Shown piece after piece: positions 26,650 to 37,245 of a stretch of DNA of 64,000 nt; positions within the stretch are counted from its first letter, which is position 1; each line of letters opens with the position of its first letter. Position numbers and translations under genes: made by a program. The notes under the pieces are model-generated. The model was not told the DNA's origin and did no database searches. It worked only from the letters and a program-made list of their open reading frames with translations. This DNA is from Erythrobacteraceae bacterium. Lineage in GTDB: Bacteria; Pseudomonadota; Alphaproteobacteria; Sphingomonadales; Sphingomonadaceae. The stretch is taken from positions 1 through 64,000 of the forward strand of contig JAIXPX010000033.1 of assembly GCA_027486035.1 (NCBI GenBank), in the 5' to 3' direction.

Positions 26650-27972
26650 TCAGAAATACTCGCGCACCGCCCTCATCAGACGGGCGGCAAGCGCCATGAC
26701 GCCGGTCTCGCGGGCGAAGGCCCTGTAAACGCCGCCGCGCCCTGCCCCGACCGCACGGATATCGACCGGATCATCGGCCGCGTAGAGGCACAGGCCCGCC
26801 AGCGTCGAGAAGGCGGGCGCGTGATGCGCCTCGGGCATCCCGGTGAGCTGCGGCGGACGGCCGATCCGCACTGGCTGGCCGAGCGCGCTCTGCATGAAGT
26901 CCGCCATTCCGGCGAGCTCCGCCCCGCCGCCGGTGAGCACGACCTGCCCCGCCCGCGCGCCCGAGAAGCCGATCGCCTTCAGCGCCTTGCCGATCTCGGC
27001 GGTGAGCAGCCCGAGCTGCTGGGTGACAACGGCCACCAGCTCGGCCCGCACGATGCGGTTCTTGTCGTCCGCCCCGCGCGCAAGCGGCCCGGCAGGCACG
27101 CCCTCCCCGCTTTCGCCCGGCGGGCTGACGGGGATCAGCTCGCGGTGGTCCGACGGACTGGCGATGGCCGAGCCGGCGACACATTTCAGGCGTTCGGCCT
27201 GACTGCGGCGGATGCCGAAGCTCGAGGCGATCGCATCGGTGATCGAGCCCGAGCCCATCGGCACGGCCTGGAGGCCCAGCAGCATCCCGCCCGCGAACAC
27301 CGCGACATTGGTGATGTCCGCCCCGATCTCGACCAGCGCCACCCCGAGCTCGCGCTCCTCGGGGGTGAGGCAGGCGTGCCCTGCCGCCAGCGGCGCGGCG
27401 ACCACGCCCTCGACATCGAGATGGGCGTTCTGCACCGCCTCGGTAAGGTTCCTGACCGGCGCGCCATCGGCAAGCATCACGTGGATATCGACCCCCAGCC
27501 GCTCGGCATGAAGCCCGCGCGGGTTGGCGACGCCGTGCGCGCCGTCGAGCGTGTAATGCGCCGGCTGCGCGTGCAGCACCTTGCGGCCATCGGGCTGGAT
27601 CATGTCCTGCGCCTCGATCAGCAATTGCTCGACGTCCTCGTCCTCGATCCGGCGGCCGCCGATCTCGATATCGACCGATACGACATTGCTGGCGAGCCCG
27701 GCGCCCGCGCAGGCGATCCAGACAGAGCGCACCGAGACGCCGGTGTCCTTCTCCGCCCGCTCGACCGCGTCGCGGATCGCATGGGCGGCGGCATCCATGT
27801 CGGTGACATAGCCGCGCTTGATCCCGGCGCTGGCGCGATGCCCGCTGCCGAGCACCTGCAGGTCGCCGTTCTCGGTTTCGCCCATGATCATGGCCGAGAT
27901 GCGGAACGAGCCGATATTGACCGCCGCATAGGTGCGGGCAAGGCGGCGCTGGTTGGCTGCACGGGACGCCAT
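26650..27972 (-). CDS. ftsA: cell division protein FtsA
   Basis: Actin-like ATPase that tethers FtsZ to the inner membrane and recruits the divisome. 440 residues. N-terminal AAVNIGSFRISAMI is the phosphate-1 motif, EIGADITNVAVF near 225 the phosphate-2 motif, and VLTGGGAELAGM near 352 the adenosine motif; the 1C domain lies between. The C-terminus (ALAARLMRAVREYF) is an amphipathic helix suited to membrane targeting. Its start overlaps the ftsQ stop by one base. Conserved order ftsQ-ftsA-ftsZ supports the call. Confidence 0.96.
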   Translation of the reverse strand: MASRAANQRRLARTYAAVNIGSFRISAMIMGETENGDLQVLGSGHRASAGIKRGYVTDMDAAAHAIRDAVERAEKDTGVSVRSVWIACAGAGLASNVVSVDIEIGGRRIEDEDVEQLLIEAQDMIQPDGRKVLHAQPAHYTLDGAHGVANPRGLHAERLGVDIHVMLADGAPVRNLTEAVQNAHLDVEGVVAAPLAAGHACLTPEERELGVALVEIGADITNVAVFAGGMLLGLQAVPMGSGSITDAIASSFGIRRSQAERLKCVAGSAIASPSDHRELIPVSPPGESGEGVPAGPLARGADDKNRIVRAELVAVVTQQLGLLTAEIGKALKAIGFSGARAGQVVLTGGGAELAGMADFMQSALGQPVRIGRPPQLTGMPEAHHAPAFSTLAGLCLYAADDPVDIRAVGAGRGGVYRAFARETGVMALAARLMRAVREYF

Positions 27973-28922
27973 CAGGTGGGGTCCTCCTCACTCTCGGCCC
28001 CGACCTCGGCCCCGTCGGCAGCCGCGTCCTTGGGCGCACCGACCGCATCGGGCAGGCGCAGGTAGAGCCGCGGCGGGGTACGCATGTCGAACGCCACCAC
28101 CTTGCCGCCGAGCAGCCGGTTCTTGCCGTCGAGCCGCGCGAACTTGACGAGCGCACTCGCCGCCTCGACCTCGCCTTCCGGCAGCGCGAGCAATTGCCCG
28201 GTGGTGAAGGTGAGGTTCCAGCGGCGATTGCCGACCCACTCGGCCGCCTCGACCTTGGGCGCGAGCGCGGGGGCAGCGGCAAGCAGCGCCTCGAGCGCCT
28301 GCGCCTGTCTGCCCGCGCCCGGGCCGGCAAGGCGCAGCAGGCCCTTGGCCTTGTCGGCAGCCACGGGTTCGAGCTCCACGCCGCTCGCGTCGATCAGCAC
28401 CAGCCGGTCGGGCTTTTCGAGCACCGCGTGCGGGGTCCGCTCGACAATGTCGATGGCAAGCGTGTGGGGAAGCTGGATCGAGACCCGCGCGTCCTTGACC
28501 CAGCGCAGCTGTTCACGCAGGCGCGTGCGGATCGTGACGGGATCGACCTGCGGCATCGGCTGGCCGAGCTGGTCGGCAACCAGCGCATAGACTTGGCCTT
28601 CGTCCATCCGCTGGTTGCCGGTCACGCGCAGGCCTTCAACCTTGAACCCCGCGTCGGCAGCGACCTTCGCCACCTGCACATGCACCAATGCCGGAACGCC
28701 CGCGAGGCTGGCGATGACGAGCGCCAGCGCGACAGCGCCGCCGATGATCGCGGCGAGCCAGATGCGGCTCCACTGATCCTCGGTGAAGGGCAGCACCCCC
28801 ATCGCCTTGTCGACCACGCCGCTCGCCTGCCCGCGCGCCTTGCGGGCGGTGAGGCTGCGGCTTTCGGCCTTGGCGACGCGGCGGACGCTCGAGGCGCTGC
28901 TACGCCTGATCTGCTGCGCCAT
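27972..28922 (-). CDS. ftsQ: cell division protein FtsQ
   Basis: Bitopic inner-membrane divisome protein that links early and late division proteins through FtsB and FtsL. 316 residues: a basic cytoplasmic N-terminus (about 1-50), one membrane helix (about 55-77, IWLAAIIGGAVALALVIASL), a POTRA domain beginning at VAADAGFKVEGLRVTGNQRM, and the FtsQ beta domain (to about 285). An acidic tail closes the protein. The ddl reading frame runs 23 bases into its start, and ftsA follows by a one-base overlap. Confidence 0.93.
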   Translation of the reverse strand: MAQQIRRSSASSVRRVAKAESRSLTARKARGQASGVVDKAMGVLPFTEDQWSRIWLAAIIGGAVALALVIASLAGVPALVHVQVAKVAADAGFKVEGLRVTGNQRMDEGQVYALVADQLGQPMPQVDPVTIRTRLREQLRWVKDARVSIQLPHTLAIDIVERTPHAVLEKPDRLVLIDASGVELEPVAADKAKGLLRLAGPGAGRQAQALEALLAAAPALAPKVEAAEWVGNRRWNLTFTTGQLLALPEGEVEAASALVKFARLDGKNRLLGGKVVAFDMRTPPRLYLRLPDAVGAPKDAAADGAEVGAESEEDPT

Positions 28923-29889
28923 GCGCGCCTCCCTTTTTCAGGGCATGGACCCGAAGCGCCTCGGCACACAGCATCTCGACGAGATCGGCATAGGCAATGC
29001 CGCAGCCCGCCGCCTGTTCGGGAACGAGGCTCAAGGGCGTCATGCCCGGCTGGGTGTTGGTTTCGAGCACGAAGAGCCCGTCCTCCCCCTGCTCCTCGTC
29101 CCAGCGGAAATCGGTGCGGCTGGTGCCGTGGCAGCCGAGCACCTGATGCGCCTTGACCGCATGGGCCTCGCACAGAGCGGTGATTTCGGGCGGGAGCTTG
29201 GCGGGGAAGATGTGCTCGGTGCGCCCGGCGGTGTATTTGTTCTCGTAATCGTAGAAGCCGTTGGCGACGACGAGTTCGGTAACGCCCAGCGCGCGCGGGC
29301 CGTCGGGGCCGTCGAGCACCGCCGCCGTCAGCTCGCGGCCCTTGATGAAGGGCTCGGCGAGGAGTTCGGCGAATTCCTGCCACGGGCCCTTGGCGTCCGG
29401 CGAGATCGGGTTGCCGACATTGCTGTCCGCGGTGACGATGGCGACACCCACCGAAGAGCCTTCGTTGACGGGCTTCAAGACATAGGGCCGCGGCAGCGGA
29501 TCACGCTCATAGAGCTCATCGCGCGTCACGATCCGCCCGCCGGGCATGGGGATGCCGTGCGGCACCAGCGCCTGCTTGGTCAGTTGCTTGTCAATCGCGA
29601 TCACCGAGGTGGCGAGGCCGGAGTGGGTGTAGGCCAGCCCCATCAGGTCGAGCATCCCCTGCACCGTCCCGTCCTCCCCCGGCACGCCGTGGAGCGCGTT
29701 GAAGACAACATCGGGCTTGGCCTCATGGAGCCGCAGCGCGACATCGCGCCCCATATCGATGCGGGTGACCCGGTGCCCCTTGCTCTCGAGCGCATCGGCG
29801 ACGCCCGCGCCGCTGGTGAGCGAGACCTGCCGCTCGTTCGCCCAGCCGCCCATCAGGACGGCGACGTGGAGTTTTCTGTCGAGGCTCAC
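28900..29889 (-). CDS. ddl: D-alanine--D-alanine ligase
   Basis: ATP-grasp ligase making the D-Ala-D-Ala dipeptide for UDP-MurNAc-pentapeptide. 329 residues from GTG 29889, which overlaps the murB stop (GTGA). An ATG nine codons upstream (29916) is the alternative; the long track ORF is not real. Motifs: VLMGGWANERQVSLTSG near 10, NALHGVPGEDGTVQGMLD near 70, KPVNEGSSVGV near 150 and ETNTQPGMTPLSLVPEQA near 275 for metal and substrate. The cluster position makes it DdlB. Confidence 0.94.
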   Translation of the reverse strand: MSLDRKLHVAVLMGGWANERQVSLTSGAGVADALESKGHRVTRIDMGRDVALRLHEAKPDVVFNALHGVPGEDGTVQGMLDLMGLAYTHSGLATSVIAIDKQLTKQALVPHGIPMPGGRIVTRDELYERDPLPRPYVLKPVNEGSSVGVAIVTADSNVGNPISPDAKGPWQEFAELLAEPFIKGRELTAAVLDGPDGPRALGVTELVVANGFYDYENKYTAGRTEHIFPAKLPPEITALCEAHAVKAHQVLGCHGTSRTDFRWDEEQGEDGLFVLETNTQPGMTPLSLVPEQAAGCGIAYADLVEMLCAEALRVHALKKGGAHGAADQA

Positions 29890-30851
29890 GGCCGTCCCAC
29901 TCTCTGGATTTCCCATTCGAGGCTCACGCCGGTCGCGGCGTAGACCTTGTCGCGCACCATTTCGCCCAGCCCTTCGATGTCGGCGCTGGTGGCGGTGCCG
30001 GTGTTGATCAGGAAGTTGGTGTGCTTCTCGCTGACCTGCGCGCCGCCCAGGGTGAGGCCCCGGCAGCCCGCGCGGTCGACCAGTTCCCACGCCTTTTCGC
30101 CCGGCGGGTTCTTGAAGGTCGATCCGCCGGTCTTGGTGCGCAGGGGTTGCGAGGCTTCGCGCGCGGCGGCGATGCGGTCCATCTCGGCGCCGATCGCGGC
30201 AGGCTCTCCCGGGTGGCCCCGGAAGCGCGCCGAGACGACAATCGCGCCGTCGGGCAGGGCCGAGTGGCGGTAGGAGTAGTCGAGTTCCTCGGCATTCAGG
30301 GTGATGAAGCTGCCGTCGTTGAGGATCACCGCGCAATCGATCAGCACGTCCGCCACCTCGCGGCCATAGGCCCCGCCGTTCATCCGCACGAAGCCGCCGA
30401 CCGTGCCGGGGATGCCGCGCAGGAATTCGAGCCCCGCGATGCCCTGATCACGCGCGGTCGAGGCGACGAGGATGCCGCTTGCTCCGCCGCCGCAGGTCAG
30501 TTCCAGCTCGCCCGTGTGCTGGACGCCCGCGAAGGCCTTGCCGAGCCGCACCACGACGCCGGGCACCCCGCCGTCGCGCACGATCATGTTCGAGCCGAGG
30601 CCCAGCGCCATGACCGGGATCTCGCCATCGAGCCTTTCAAGAAAGCCCTTGAGGTCTTCGAGGTCGGCGGGCTCGAACAGCCAGTCGGCAGGGCCACCGG
30701 TCTTGAACCAGGTGTAGGGTGCGAGCGGGGCCTTGTTGGTGAGCTTGCCGCGGATGCCTTCCAGCGGCACGGGCGCGCTCACCCCGCCCTCGACCGCACA
30801 GGTCGGCGCCATGCCCGCGCCGCCGATCCAGGTGTCACCGGGCTGGTTCAC
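29886..30851 (-). CDS. murB: UDP-N-acetylmuramate dehydrogenase
   Basis: FAD enzyme reducing UDP-GlcNAc-enolpyruvate to UDP-MurNAc with NADPH. 321 residues from GTG 30851, which overlaps the murC stop (GTGA); ATG 30812 is a fallback. The FAD domain shows [29 protein letters not shown] and [18 protein letters not shown]. The catalytic serine is in the [10 protein letters not shown] stretch, and the C-terminal [13 protein letters not shown] completes the active site. The length and missing loop put it with type IIb MurB. Confidence 0.95.
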   Translation of the reverse strand: MNQPGDTWIGGAGMAPTCAVEGGVSAPVPLEGIRGKLTNKAPLAPYTWFKTGGPADWLFEPADLEDLKGFLERLDGEIPVMALGLGSNMIVRDGGVPGVVVRLGKAFAGVQHTGELELTCGGGASGILVASTARDQGIAGLEFLRGIPGTVGGFVRMNGGAYGREVADVLIDCAVILNDGSFITLNAEELDYSYRHSALPDGAIVVSARFRGHPGEPAAIGAEMDRIAAAREASQPLRTKTGGSTFKNPPGEKAWELVDRAGCRGLTLGGAQVSEKHTNFLINTGTATSADIEGLGEMVRDKVYAATGVSLEWEIQRVGRP

Positions 30852-32290
30852 GCCGCCCCCCGCTTTGCGGTGATCGCGGGCGCGAGGGCAGCGGCCCACT
30901 TGGTGATGTCGCCTGCGCCGAGGCAGACCACCATGTCTCCGGGCTGGACCTCGCCCGCCAGAATATCGGCCAGGGCATCGGCCCCGGCGATCTCGCGGGC
31001 GGCGCGGTGCCCGCGCGCCTTCATCCCCGCGACCAGCGCGGCGTGATCGACACCCGGGATCGGCTCCTCGCCCGCCGGGTAGACCGGGGCGACATAGGCA
31101 ATGTCGGCGTCGTCGAAGCAGGACTGGAAGTCGTTCATCAGGTCATTCAGGCGCGAATAGCGGTGCGGCTGGGCGACGGCGATCACGCGCCCGCCCTCGG
31201 CCACCGCCTCGCGCGCGGCGGCAAGCACGGCGCGGATCTCGACCGGGTGGTGCGCATAGTCGTCGATCACGGTGACCTTGCCGCCTGCCAGCTCCACCGC
31301 GCCCACTCGCGTGAAGCGCCGCCGCACGCCGCCGAAACGGGCAAAGCCGGTGCGGATCACCTCGTCCGAGCAGCCCATCTCGATCGCCACCGCAATCGCG
31401 GCAAGCGCGTTCTGGACATTGTGGCGGCCCGGCATCGGCAGGTGAACGCCCTCGATCCGGCGGTCCTGCGTGCTGTCCCTTGGCCCACGCTGGCGCACGA
31501 TCACGTCGAAGCTGTTGCCCCCGTCCTCGGAATGGACGTTGACGCCGCAGATGTCGGCCTGGAGCGAGAAGCCGTAGGTCACGACCTTGCGGTCGCGCAC
31601 GTCGCCGATCACGGCCTGCACCACCGGATGGTCCACGCACAGCACCGCCGCCCCGTAGAAGGGCACGTTGTGGATGAACTCCACAAAAGCCCGCTTCACC
31701 CCGTCGAAATCGCCGTAGTGATCCAGATGCTCGGGATCGATGTTGGTGACGACCGCGATGGTGCCGTCGAGGCGCAGGAAGCTGCCGTCGCTCTCGTCGG
31801 CCTCGACCACCATCCAGTCGCTGTCGCCAAGGCGGGCGTTGGAGCCATATTGCTCGATGATCCCGCCATTGATGACCGTCGGGTCGATCCCGCCCGCATC
31901 GAGCAGGGTCGCGATCATCGAGGTGGTGGTGGTCTTGCCGTGGGTGCCGGCCACCGCGACAGTGGACTTCAGCCGCATCAGCTCGGCGAGCATCTCGGCG
32001 CGGCGCACCACGGGGACGCGGGCTTCCAAGGCGGCGGCGACTTCGGGGTTGGAGCGGCGCACCGCTGTCGAGGTGACGACAACGGCCACCCCCGCAACGT
32101 TCTCCGCACGGTGGCCGACATGGACAGTGATCCCGCGCGCGCGCAGCCGCTCCACGCTCGGCCCCTCGGCGATGTCGCTGCCCTGCACGCGGTAGCCGAG
32201 GTTGTGCATCACCTCGGCAATGCCCGACATGCCGATCCCACCGATCCCGACGAAGTGGATCGTGCCGATATCAGTCCCGACACCTTTCAT
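30848..32290 (-). CDS. murC: UDP-N-acetylmuramate--L-alanine ligase
   Basis: Adds L-Ala to UDP-MurNAc, the first amino-acid ligase of muropeptide synthesis. 480 residues from ATG 32290, overlapping the murG stop by four bases; the track start at 32464 lies inside murG. Motifs: [17 protein letters not shown] at the UDP site, [18 protein letters not shown] as the ATP P-loop, [10 protein letters not shown], and [11 protein letters not shown] for Mg/ATP in the central and C-terminal domains. Standard Mur-ligase length and architecture. Confidence 0.96.
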   Translation of the reverse strand: MKGVGTDIGTIHFVGIGGIGMSGIAEVMHNLGYRVQGSDIAEGPSVERLRARGITVHVGHRAENVAGVAVVVTSTAVRRSNPEVAAALEARVPVVRRAEMLAELMRLKSTVAVAGTHGKTTTTSMIATLLDAGGIDPTVINGGIIEQYGSNARLGDSDWMVVEADESDGSFLRLDGTIAVVTNIDPEHLDHYGDFDGVKRAFVEFIHNVPFYGAAVLCVDHPVVQAVIGDVRDRKVVTYGFSLQADICGVNVHSEDGGNSFDVIVRQRGPRDSTQDRRIEGVHLPMPGRHNVQNALAAIAVAIEMGCSDEVIRTGFARFGGVRRRFTRVGAVELAGGKVTVIDDYAHHPVEIRAVLAAAREAVAEGGRVIAVAQPHRYSRLNDLMNDFQSCFDDADIAYVAPVYPAGEEPIPGVDHAALVAGMKARGHRAAREIAGADALADILAGEVQPGDMVVCLGAGDITKWAAALAPAITAKRGAA

Positions 32291-33516
32291 GCCGCGCTGC
32301 GCTCCCCGGTCTTTTCGCCGCCGGCCGCAGCGGTGGAGGCGCGGGCGCGCAGGCGGGTTGCCGCGGGGGCCGCCTCGCCGACGCGAATCACGTCCATCAG
32401 GTCGATCCCGCTCATCGTCTCGACGAGGTCCGCGAGGTCCCTGGCCGCATCGGGCCGGCCGCAATTGAAGGCGCAGTGCGCCGCGTTAGCGAGGCTCTGC
32501 GGGTTCATGGCCATGACCTGGATCTGCTTGGCGAGCTCCTTGGGCTGGAAGGCGTCCTGCCGGATCATCCGCGCACCGCCCCCCTTGACCATCTCGCGGG
32601 TGTTGACCGCTTGGTGATCGTCGGTCGCAATCGGAAGCGGCACGAGGATCGCCGGGCGGCCCACGGCGGTCAGCTCGGCGATGGTCGAGGCACCCGCGCG
32701 GCCGATGAACAGGTGGGCATCGGCCAGCCGTTCGTGCATGTCCTCGAAATAGGTGCCGAGTTCGGCCGGGATGTCGTGATTGGCATAGCGGCTGCGCACC
32801 GCCTCGAGATCCTCGGGGCGGCATTGCTGGGTGACCTGCAAGCGCTGGCGCAGCGCCGGCGGGAGCATGGCGAGTCCGTCCGGCACCACTTCGGACAGGA
32901 CACGCGCGCCCTGCGATCCCCCGGTGACGAGGATGCGCAAAAGGCTCTCGTCGGTGAAGGCGGGAAAATCCTGTTCGCGCAAGGTCAGCACCTCGGGCCG
33001 CACCGGGTTGCCGGTAAGGTGGACCTTGTGCGCGTGCTTGGGGCTGAGCCGGTCGACCACGTCATAGGAAGTGGCAATGGCATCGACACGCCCCGCCAGA
33101 AGGCGGTTGACCCTGCCCAGCACCGCGTTCTGTTCGTGGACGATGCTCGGCAATCCGGCCGAGGTGGCAGCGAGCAGCGCGGGGAGCGCCGGATAGCCCC
33201 CGAAGCCGATAACGGCGGAAGGCTCGAAGCTCTCGAACAGGCGCAGCGCCATCGAGCGGCCTTCGAGCACCGCGCGCACACCTGCCGGCCAACCGAGCGG
33301 GTTCGTGCCGAAGCGCCCGGCCGGCAGAACGTGGGCAGGCATGAAGTCGGGCTTGCCCGGGATGTTCGCCCCGCGCTCGTCGGTGATCAGCGCGAGGTGA
33401 TGCCCGCGCGCGTGAAGCTCGGTGGCGAGCGCAAAGGCCGGGATCAGGTGCCCGCCCGTGCCCCCTGCGGCGAGCACGACGTGGCGGGACGCGCCGCTGC
33501 GCACCTCGCTGGTCAT
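32287..33516 (-). CDS. murG: undecaprenyldiphospho-muramoylpentapeptide GlcNAc transferase
   Basis: GT28 glycosyltransferase that converts lipid I to lipid II on the inner face of the membrane. 409 residues from ATG 33516, overlapping the ftsW stop (ATGA); the 828-residue track ORF joins it to a shadow frame in ftsW. Donor and acceptor motifs: [19 protein letters not shown] near 16, [12 protein letters not shown] near 100, [11 protein letters not shown] near 130, [12 protein letters not shown] near 200 and [18 protein letters not shown] near 265. The C-terminal extra 30 or so Ala/Arg-rich residues are beyond the fold. Confidence 0.95.
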   Translation of the reverse strand: MTSEVRSGASRHVVLAAGGTGGHLIPAFALATELHARGHHLALITDERGANIPGKPDFMPAHVLPAGRFGTNPLGWPAGVRAVLEGRSMALRLFESFEPSAVIGFGGYPALPALLAATSAGLPSIVHEQNAVLGRVNRLLAGRVDAIATSYDVVDRLSPKHAHKVHLTGNPVRPEVLTLREQDFPAFTDESLLRILVTGGSQGARVLSEVVPDGLAMLPPALRQRLQVTQQCRPEDLEAVRSRYANHDIPAELGTYFEDMHERLADAHLFIGRAGASTIAELTAVGRPAILVPLPIATDDHQAVNTREMVKGGGARMIRQDAFQPKELAKQIQVMAMNPQSLANAAHCAFNCGRPDAARDLADLVETMSGIDLMDVIRVGEAAPAATRLRARASTAAAGGEKTGERSAA

Positions 33517-34742
33517 GGGCGTTCCTCCTTGCGTTCGATCAGTTCGCGCAAGGATCCTCCCTCGCTGGCGAGGAACGGGTTGCGCCGGGTGATCGCGAGC
33601 AATAGCCCAAGCGTGAAGCACACCGCCAGTGTCGATGAGCCCCCGTAGGAGATCAGCGGCAAGGTCATCCCCTTGGAGGGAAAAAGCTTCAGGTTCACGA
33701 GGATGTTGATGAAGGCCTGCCCCCCGAACTGGGTGATGAGGCCCGCTGCGGCAAGCAGCGCGAAGAGGTTGTCCTCGCCCGTCAGCCGCACCAGCGCGCG
33801 GATCACCAGCCCGCAGTAGAGCAGCACGATCACCGCACACATAAGGAGGCCGAACTCCTCGCCGATCACCGAGAAGATGTAGTCGGTATGGGCCTCGGGC
33901 AGGTTCATCTTGCGGATGCCGAGCCACAGGCCGGTGCCGGTCCAGCCGCCCGCCGTGATGGTGCGCTGGGCAAGGTCCACCTGGTCGAAGGCCGTGCCGC
34001 CGCCGAGGAAGCCGTCGATGCGGTGGCGCGCGTTGTCGTAGAACAGGTAGGCGAGCGTCAGGCCGACCACGCCGACCCCGCCGAGCGCGGCGATGCGCTG
34101 CCACGGCATCCCGGCCAGAAGCACCATGACCAGCCAGATTCCGCCAAAAAGGATCGCATCGCCCAGATTGGGCTGGAGCATCAGCAGCCCTGCGATAAGA
34201 CCGAAGAAGCCGCTCACGTACCAGATCACCGGCAGGTGCGGATCGCGCAGCCGCCAGCTCAGCACCCAGGCGCAGATGATCGCGAAGCCGGGTTTGAGGA
34301 ACTCGGAAGGCTGCAGGCTCATGCCGACATTGATCCAGCGCCGCGCGCCGTTCTTCTCCTCGCCGATGACCGGCACGACGAACAGCAGCGCCAGCATCAC
34401 CGCGCCGACGAGAATACCGAGCCGGCGCGCCTGATCGCGGCTCAGGACACTGAGGCCGATCATCAGCGTCAGGCCCATCAGCTGGAAGACGATATGGCGC
34501 TTGAAGAACATGAAGCCGTCGAGCCGCTCCTTGACGGTCGAGAGCTGGTCGGCGCTGGCAGGCGAGGCAGCGGCGACCGCGACAAGGCCGATGCCCATCA
34601 GCACGAGGATCAGCAGCAACAGCACCTTGTCGATCTCGCGCCACCAGACCCGCAGGGCATCGCGCCAGCGGCGCCGCACCGTCGCGGGCGGCAAGTAGCT
34701 TCCGCCCGCACGCGGCGAGGTCGAGACGAGCGGCGCGGTCAC
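33513..34742 (-). CDS. ftsW: peptidoglycan glycosyltransferase FtsW
   Basis: SEDS-family polymerase that builds septal peptidoglycan with FtsI. 409 residues with about ten membrane helices after a cytoplasmic N-terminus. Typical stretches: GARRWINVGMSLQPSEFLKPGF near 150, QPNLGDAILFGGIWLVMVLLAG near 185 (the SEDS Asp region), and YGGSSTLAVCFTLGLLLAITR near 375. It overlaps murD by four bases upstream and murG by four bases downstream, so translation of the membrane steps is coupled. Confidence 0.95.
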   Translation of the reverse strand: MTAPLVSTSPRAGGSYLPPATVRRRWRDALRVWWREIDKVLLLLILVLMGIGLVAVAAASPASADQLSTVKERLDGFMFFKRHIVFQLMGLTLMIGLSVLSRDQARRLGILVGAVMLALLFVVPVIGEEKNGARRWINVGMSLQPSEFLKPGFAIICAWVLSWRLRDPHLPVIWYVSGFFGLIAGLLMLQPNLGDAILFGGIWLVMVLLAGMPWQRIAALGGVGVVGLTLAYLFYDNARHRIDGFLGGGTAFDQVDLAQRTITAGGWTGTGLWLGIRKMNLPEAHTDYIFSVIGEEFGLLMCAVIVLLYCGLVIRALVRLTGEDNLFALLAAAGLITQFGGQAFINILVNLKLFPSKGMTLPLISYGGSSTLAVCFTLGLLLAITRRNPFLASEGGSLRELIERKEERP

Positions 34743-36124
34743 GGCAGGAGGCTCCGGTCGGCGGCCACGTCATCGCAGGTGTCGCAGCCGGTGATCACGC
34801 CCACCATCTGGCGGAAATGGTGCCCGCGCTTCTCGTAGTCGCGGAACTGGTCATAGGAGGCGCAGGCGGGCGAGAGGAGCACGATCTCGCCCGGACGCGC
34901 GACTTCCTCGGCGCGGCGGACGGCTTCGCTGATGAGCTCGCAGCGCTCGACCCGCACCTGCCCCTCGAGATGCTCGGCAAACATCGGCCCGGCCTCGCCC
35001 ACCGTATAGGCCGCTGCGACATTGCCGAGGTGGTCGGCGCAGGCGCCCAGACCATCCTCCTTGGGCAGCCCGCCGACGATCCAGTGGATGCGAGGGAGCC
35101 CGCCATTGATCGCCGGATCGGGCGGGAAGGCCGCAAGCGCGGGCGCGGCCGAAGCGGCATTGGTCGCCTTGCTGTCGTTGATATAGGTCACGCCCCTCGC
35201 CTCGCAGACCCGCTCCATGCGGTGCGGCAGGCCGCGATAGGTGGCGAGGCCCTTGGCGATCTGTTCGTCCGAAAGGCCGAGCTGGCGGCAGATCGCCACC
35301 GCGACGGCGGCGTTCTGGGCATTGTGCGGCCCGGCCAGCGCAGGCGAGCGCCCGGCCGCGAGCCCGGCCGCCTCGAGATCGGCGGTCCTGACCCGCACCG
35401 GCGCCTTGCCCGCCGCCTCGCGGCGCCCCGCGATGGCAAGCGTCGGCGCGTCCTCGTCGCAGATGACCGCCGTGCCCGTCTGCTGCATCTGGAACAGCCG
35501 TTCCTTGGCCGCGGCATAGGCCGCGAAATCGGCATAGCGATCGAGGTGGTCCGGGGTGATGTTGGTCAGCGCGGCGATATCGCAATCAAGCGTGAAGGTG
35601 AGGTCGATCTGGAAGCTCGACAGTTCGAGCACATAGACGCCGACGCCCTTGTCATTGGGGGCAAGCGGCGCCTGCCCGAGGATCGGATCGCCGATATTGC
35701 CGCCCATCACGCTGGGCACGCCCGCGCTCTTGAGGATGTGGTGGACCAGCGCCGTGGTGGTCGACTTGCCGTTGGTGCCGGTGATCCCGACCACCTTGTG
35801 CGGCGGCAGGCTCACGCGGGCCATCGCAAACAGCTCGATATCGCCGATCACCGGCAGGCCGTATTGCCTGCTGTGCGGGCCGATGGGGTGGGTGTTGAGC
35901 GGCACGCCGGGCGAGACCACCACACCGGCAAATCCGGTGAGGTCGAGCTCCAGCGGGTCGATCAACCGGCAGCGTCCCTCATAGGGTTCGCGCGCATGGG
36001 GCTGGCGGTCCCAGCCGATCACCTCCGCGCCGCTCGCCAGCAAGGCCTCCGCCGCCGCCGCGCCCGAGCGCGCAAGGCCGAGCACCGCGAAGCGCTTTCC
36101 CTTGAAGGCGGAGGAGGTGATCAC
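34739..36124 (-). CDS. murD: UDP-N-acetylmuramoylalanine--D-glutamate ligase
   Basis: Adds D-Glu to UDP-MurNAc-L-Ala. 461 residues. FAVLGLARSGAAAAEALLASG opens the UDP domain, VVGITGTNGKSTTTALVHHIL is the P-loop, NITPDHLDRYADFAAYAAAK a central motif, and YINDSKATNAASAAPAL near 320 the signature of MurD. Within the dcw cluster it lies between mraY (16-base gap) and ftsW (four-base overlap). Confidence 0.96.
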   Translation of the reverse strand: MITSSAFKGKRFAVLGLARSGAAAAEALLASGAEVIGWDRQPHAREPYEGRCRLIDPLELDLTGFAGVVVSPGVPLNTHPIGPHSRQYGLPVIGDIELFAMARVSLPPHKVVGITGTNGKSTTTALVHHILKSAGVPSVMGGNIGDPILGQAPLAPNDKGVGVYVLELSSFQIDLTFTLDCDIAALTNITPDHLDRYADFAAYAAAKERLFQMQQTGTAVICDEDAPTLAIAGRREAAGKAPVRVRTADLEAAGLAAGRSPALAGPHNAQNAAVAVAICRQLGLSDEQIAKGLATYRGLPHRMERVCEARGVTYINDSKATNAASAAPALAAFPPDPAINGGLPRIHWIVGGLPKEDGLGACADHLGNVAAAYTVGEAGPMFAEHLEGQVRVERCELISEAVRRAEEVARPGEIVLLSPACASYDQFRDYEKRGHHFRQMVGVITGCDTCDDVAADRSLLP

Positions 36125-36140
36125 GCCTTGCGCCCCTCCC

Positions 36141-37211
36141 TTACCTGAGCTTCAGCGTCGACAGGCCGATCAGCGCGAGCACGATGGCGATGATCCAGAA
36201 GCGGATCACGACCTTGCTCTCGCTCCAGCCGAGCTGTTCGAAATGGTGGTGGATCGGGGCCATGCGGAACACCCGCTTGCCGGTGCGCTTGAACCAGAAC
36301 ACCTGGACGATGACGCTCACCGCCTCGAGCACGAACAGCCCGCCGACGATCGCCAGCACGACCTCGTGGTGCGAGGCGACCGCGATCGCGCCGAGCGCAC
36401 CGCCCAGGGCAAGGCTGCCGGTGTCGCCCATGAACACCGCGGCCGGGGGCGCGTTGAACCACAGGAAGGCGAGGCCCGCCCCCATGATCGCGGCGCAGAA
36501 GATCGCAAGGTCGCCCACGCCCGGCACATGGGGAATGCCGAGATAGGTGGAATAGTCCGCCCGGCCCGCAAGATAGCAGATGATCGCGAAAGTCCCCGCA
36601 GCGATGATTACCGGCATGATCGCGAGGCCGTCCAATCCGTCGGTGAGGTTCACTGCATTGCCCGCGCCGACGATCACGAAGGCGGCAAAGACGTAATAGG
36701 CCGGCCCCAGCGGAATGCTCACGCCGGTCAGGAAGGGCAGGTAGAGATTGGTGTTGATCTGGCTGACGATCAGCCAGGCAGCCACCCCGGCCACCACGAA
36801 CTCCGCCAGCAGACGCACCCGCGCCGGCACGCCCGCGTGGCTGTTCTTGGAGACCTTGTCGTAATCATCGAGGAAGCCGATGATTCCGAAGCCGATCGTC
36901 ACCGCAAAGCACGCCCACACGAAAGGGCTGGCAAGGTTCATCCAGATCAGCAGCGAAAGCGTCAGCGAGACGAGGATCATCAGCCCGCCCATTGTCGGCG
37001 TGCCGCGCTTGGCAAGGTGCGATTGCGGGCCGTCCTCGCGGATCGGCTGGCCCTTGCCCTGCCGCACGCGCAAGAGGTTGATGAAGCGCGGGCCGATGAC
37101 AAGGCCGATCAGCAGCGCAGTCATCAGCGTCGCCCCGGCGCGGAAGCTCTGGTAGCGCACCAGGTTGAGGATGCCTTCGAAGCCAAGCCACTCGGCAAGC
37201 AGATAGAGCAT
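36141..37211 (-). CDS. mraY: phospho-N-acetylmuramoyl-pentapeptide transferase
   Basis: Integral-membrane enzyme transferring phospho-MurNAc-pentapeptide to undecaprenyl phosphate to form lipid I. 356 residues with about ten helices. Signatures: [20 protein letters not shown] near 65, [15 protein letters not shown] near 112 (the Asp-Asp pair), [17 protein letters not shown] near 190 and [20 protein letters not shown] near 312 (HHH motif). A 34-base gap separates it from murF. Confidence 0.96.
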   Translation of the reverse strand: MLYLLAEWLGFEGILNLVRYQSFRAGATLMTALLIGLVIGPRFINLLRVRQGKGQPIREDGPQSHLAKRGTPTMGGLMILVSLTLSLLIWMNLASPFVWACFAVTIGFGIIGFLDDYDKVSKNSHAGVPARVRLLAEFVVAGVAAWLIVSQINTNLYLPFLTGVSIPLGPAYYVFAAFVIVGAGNAVNLTDGLDGLAIMPVIIAAGTFAIICYLAGRADYSTYLGIPHVPGVGDLAIFCAAIMGAGLAFLWFNAPPAAVFMGDTGSLALGGALGAIAVASHHEVVLAIVGGLFVLEAVSVIVQVFWFKRTGKRVFRMAPIHHHFEQLGWSESKVVIRFWIIAIVLALIGLSTLKLR

Positions 37212-37245
37212 TCAATAGTCCTTTGGTGCCCGCAAAGCGCGGGCG

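Noticed and set aside
32287-34773. 828-codon apparent fusion of a shadow frame with murG
   Set aside because: The first 420 or so residues are a shadow of ftsW. murG starts at ATG 33516 with a four-base overlap, as elsewhere in the cluster.
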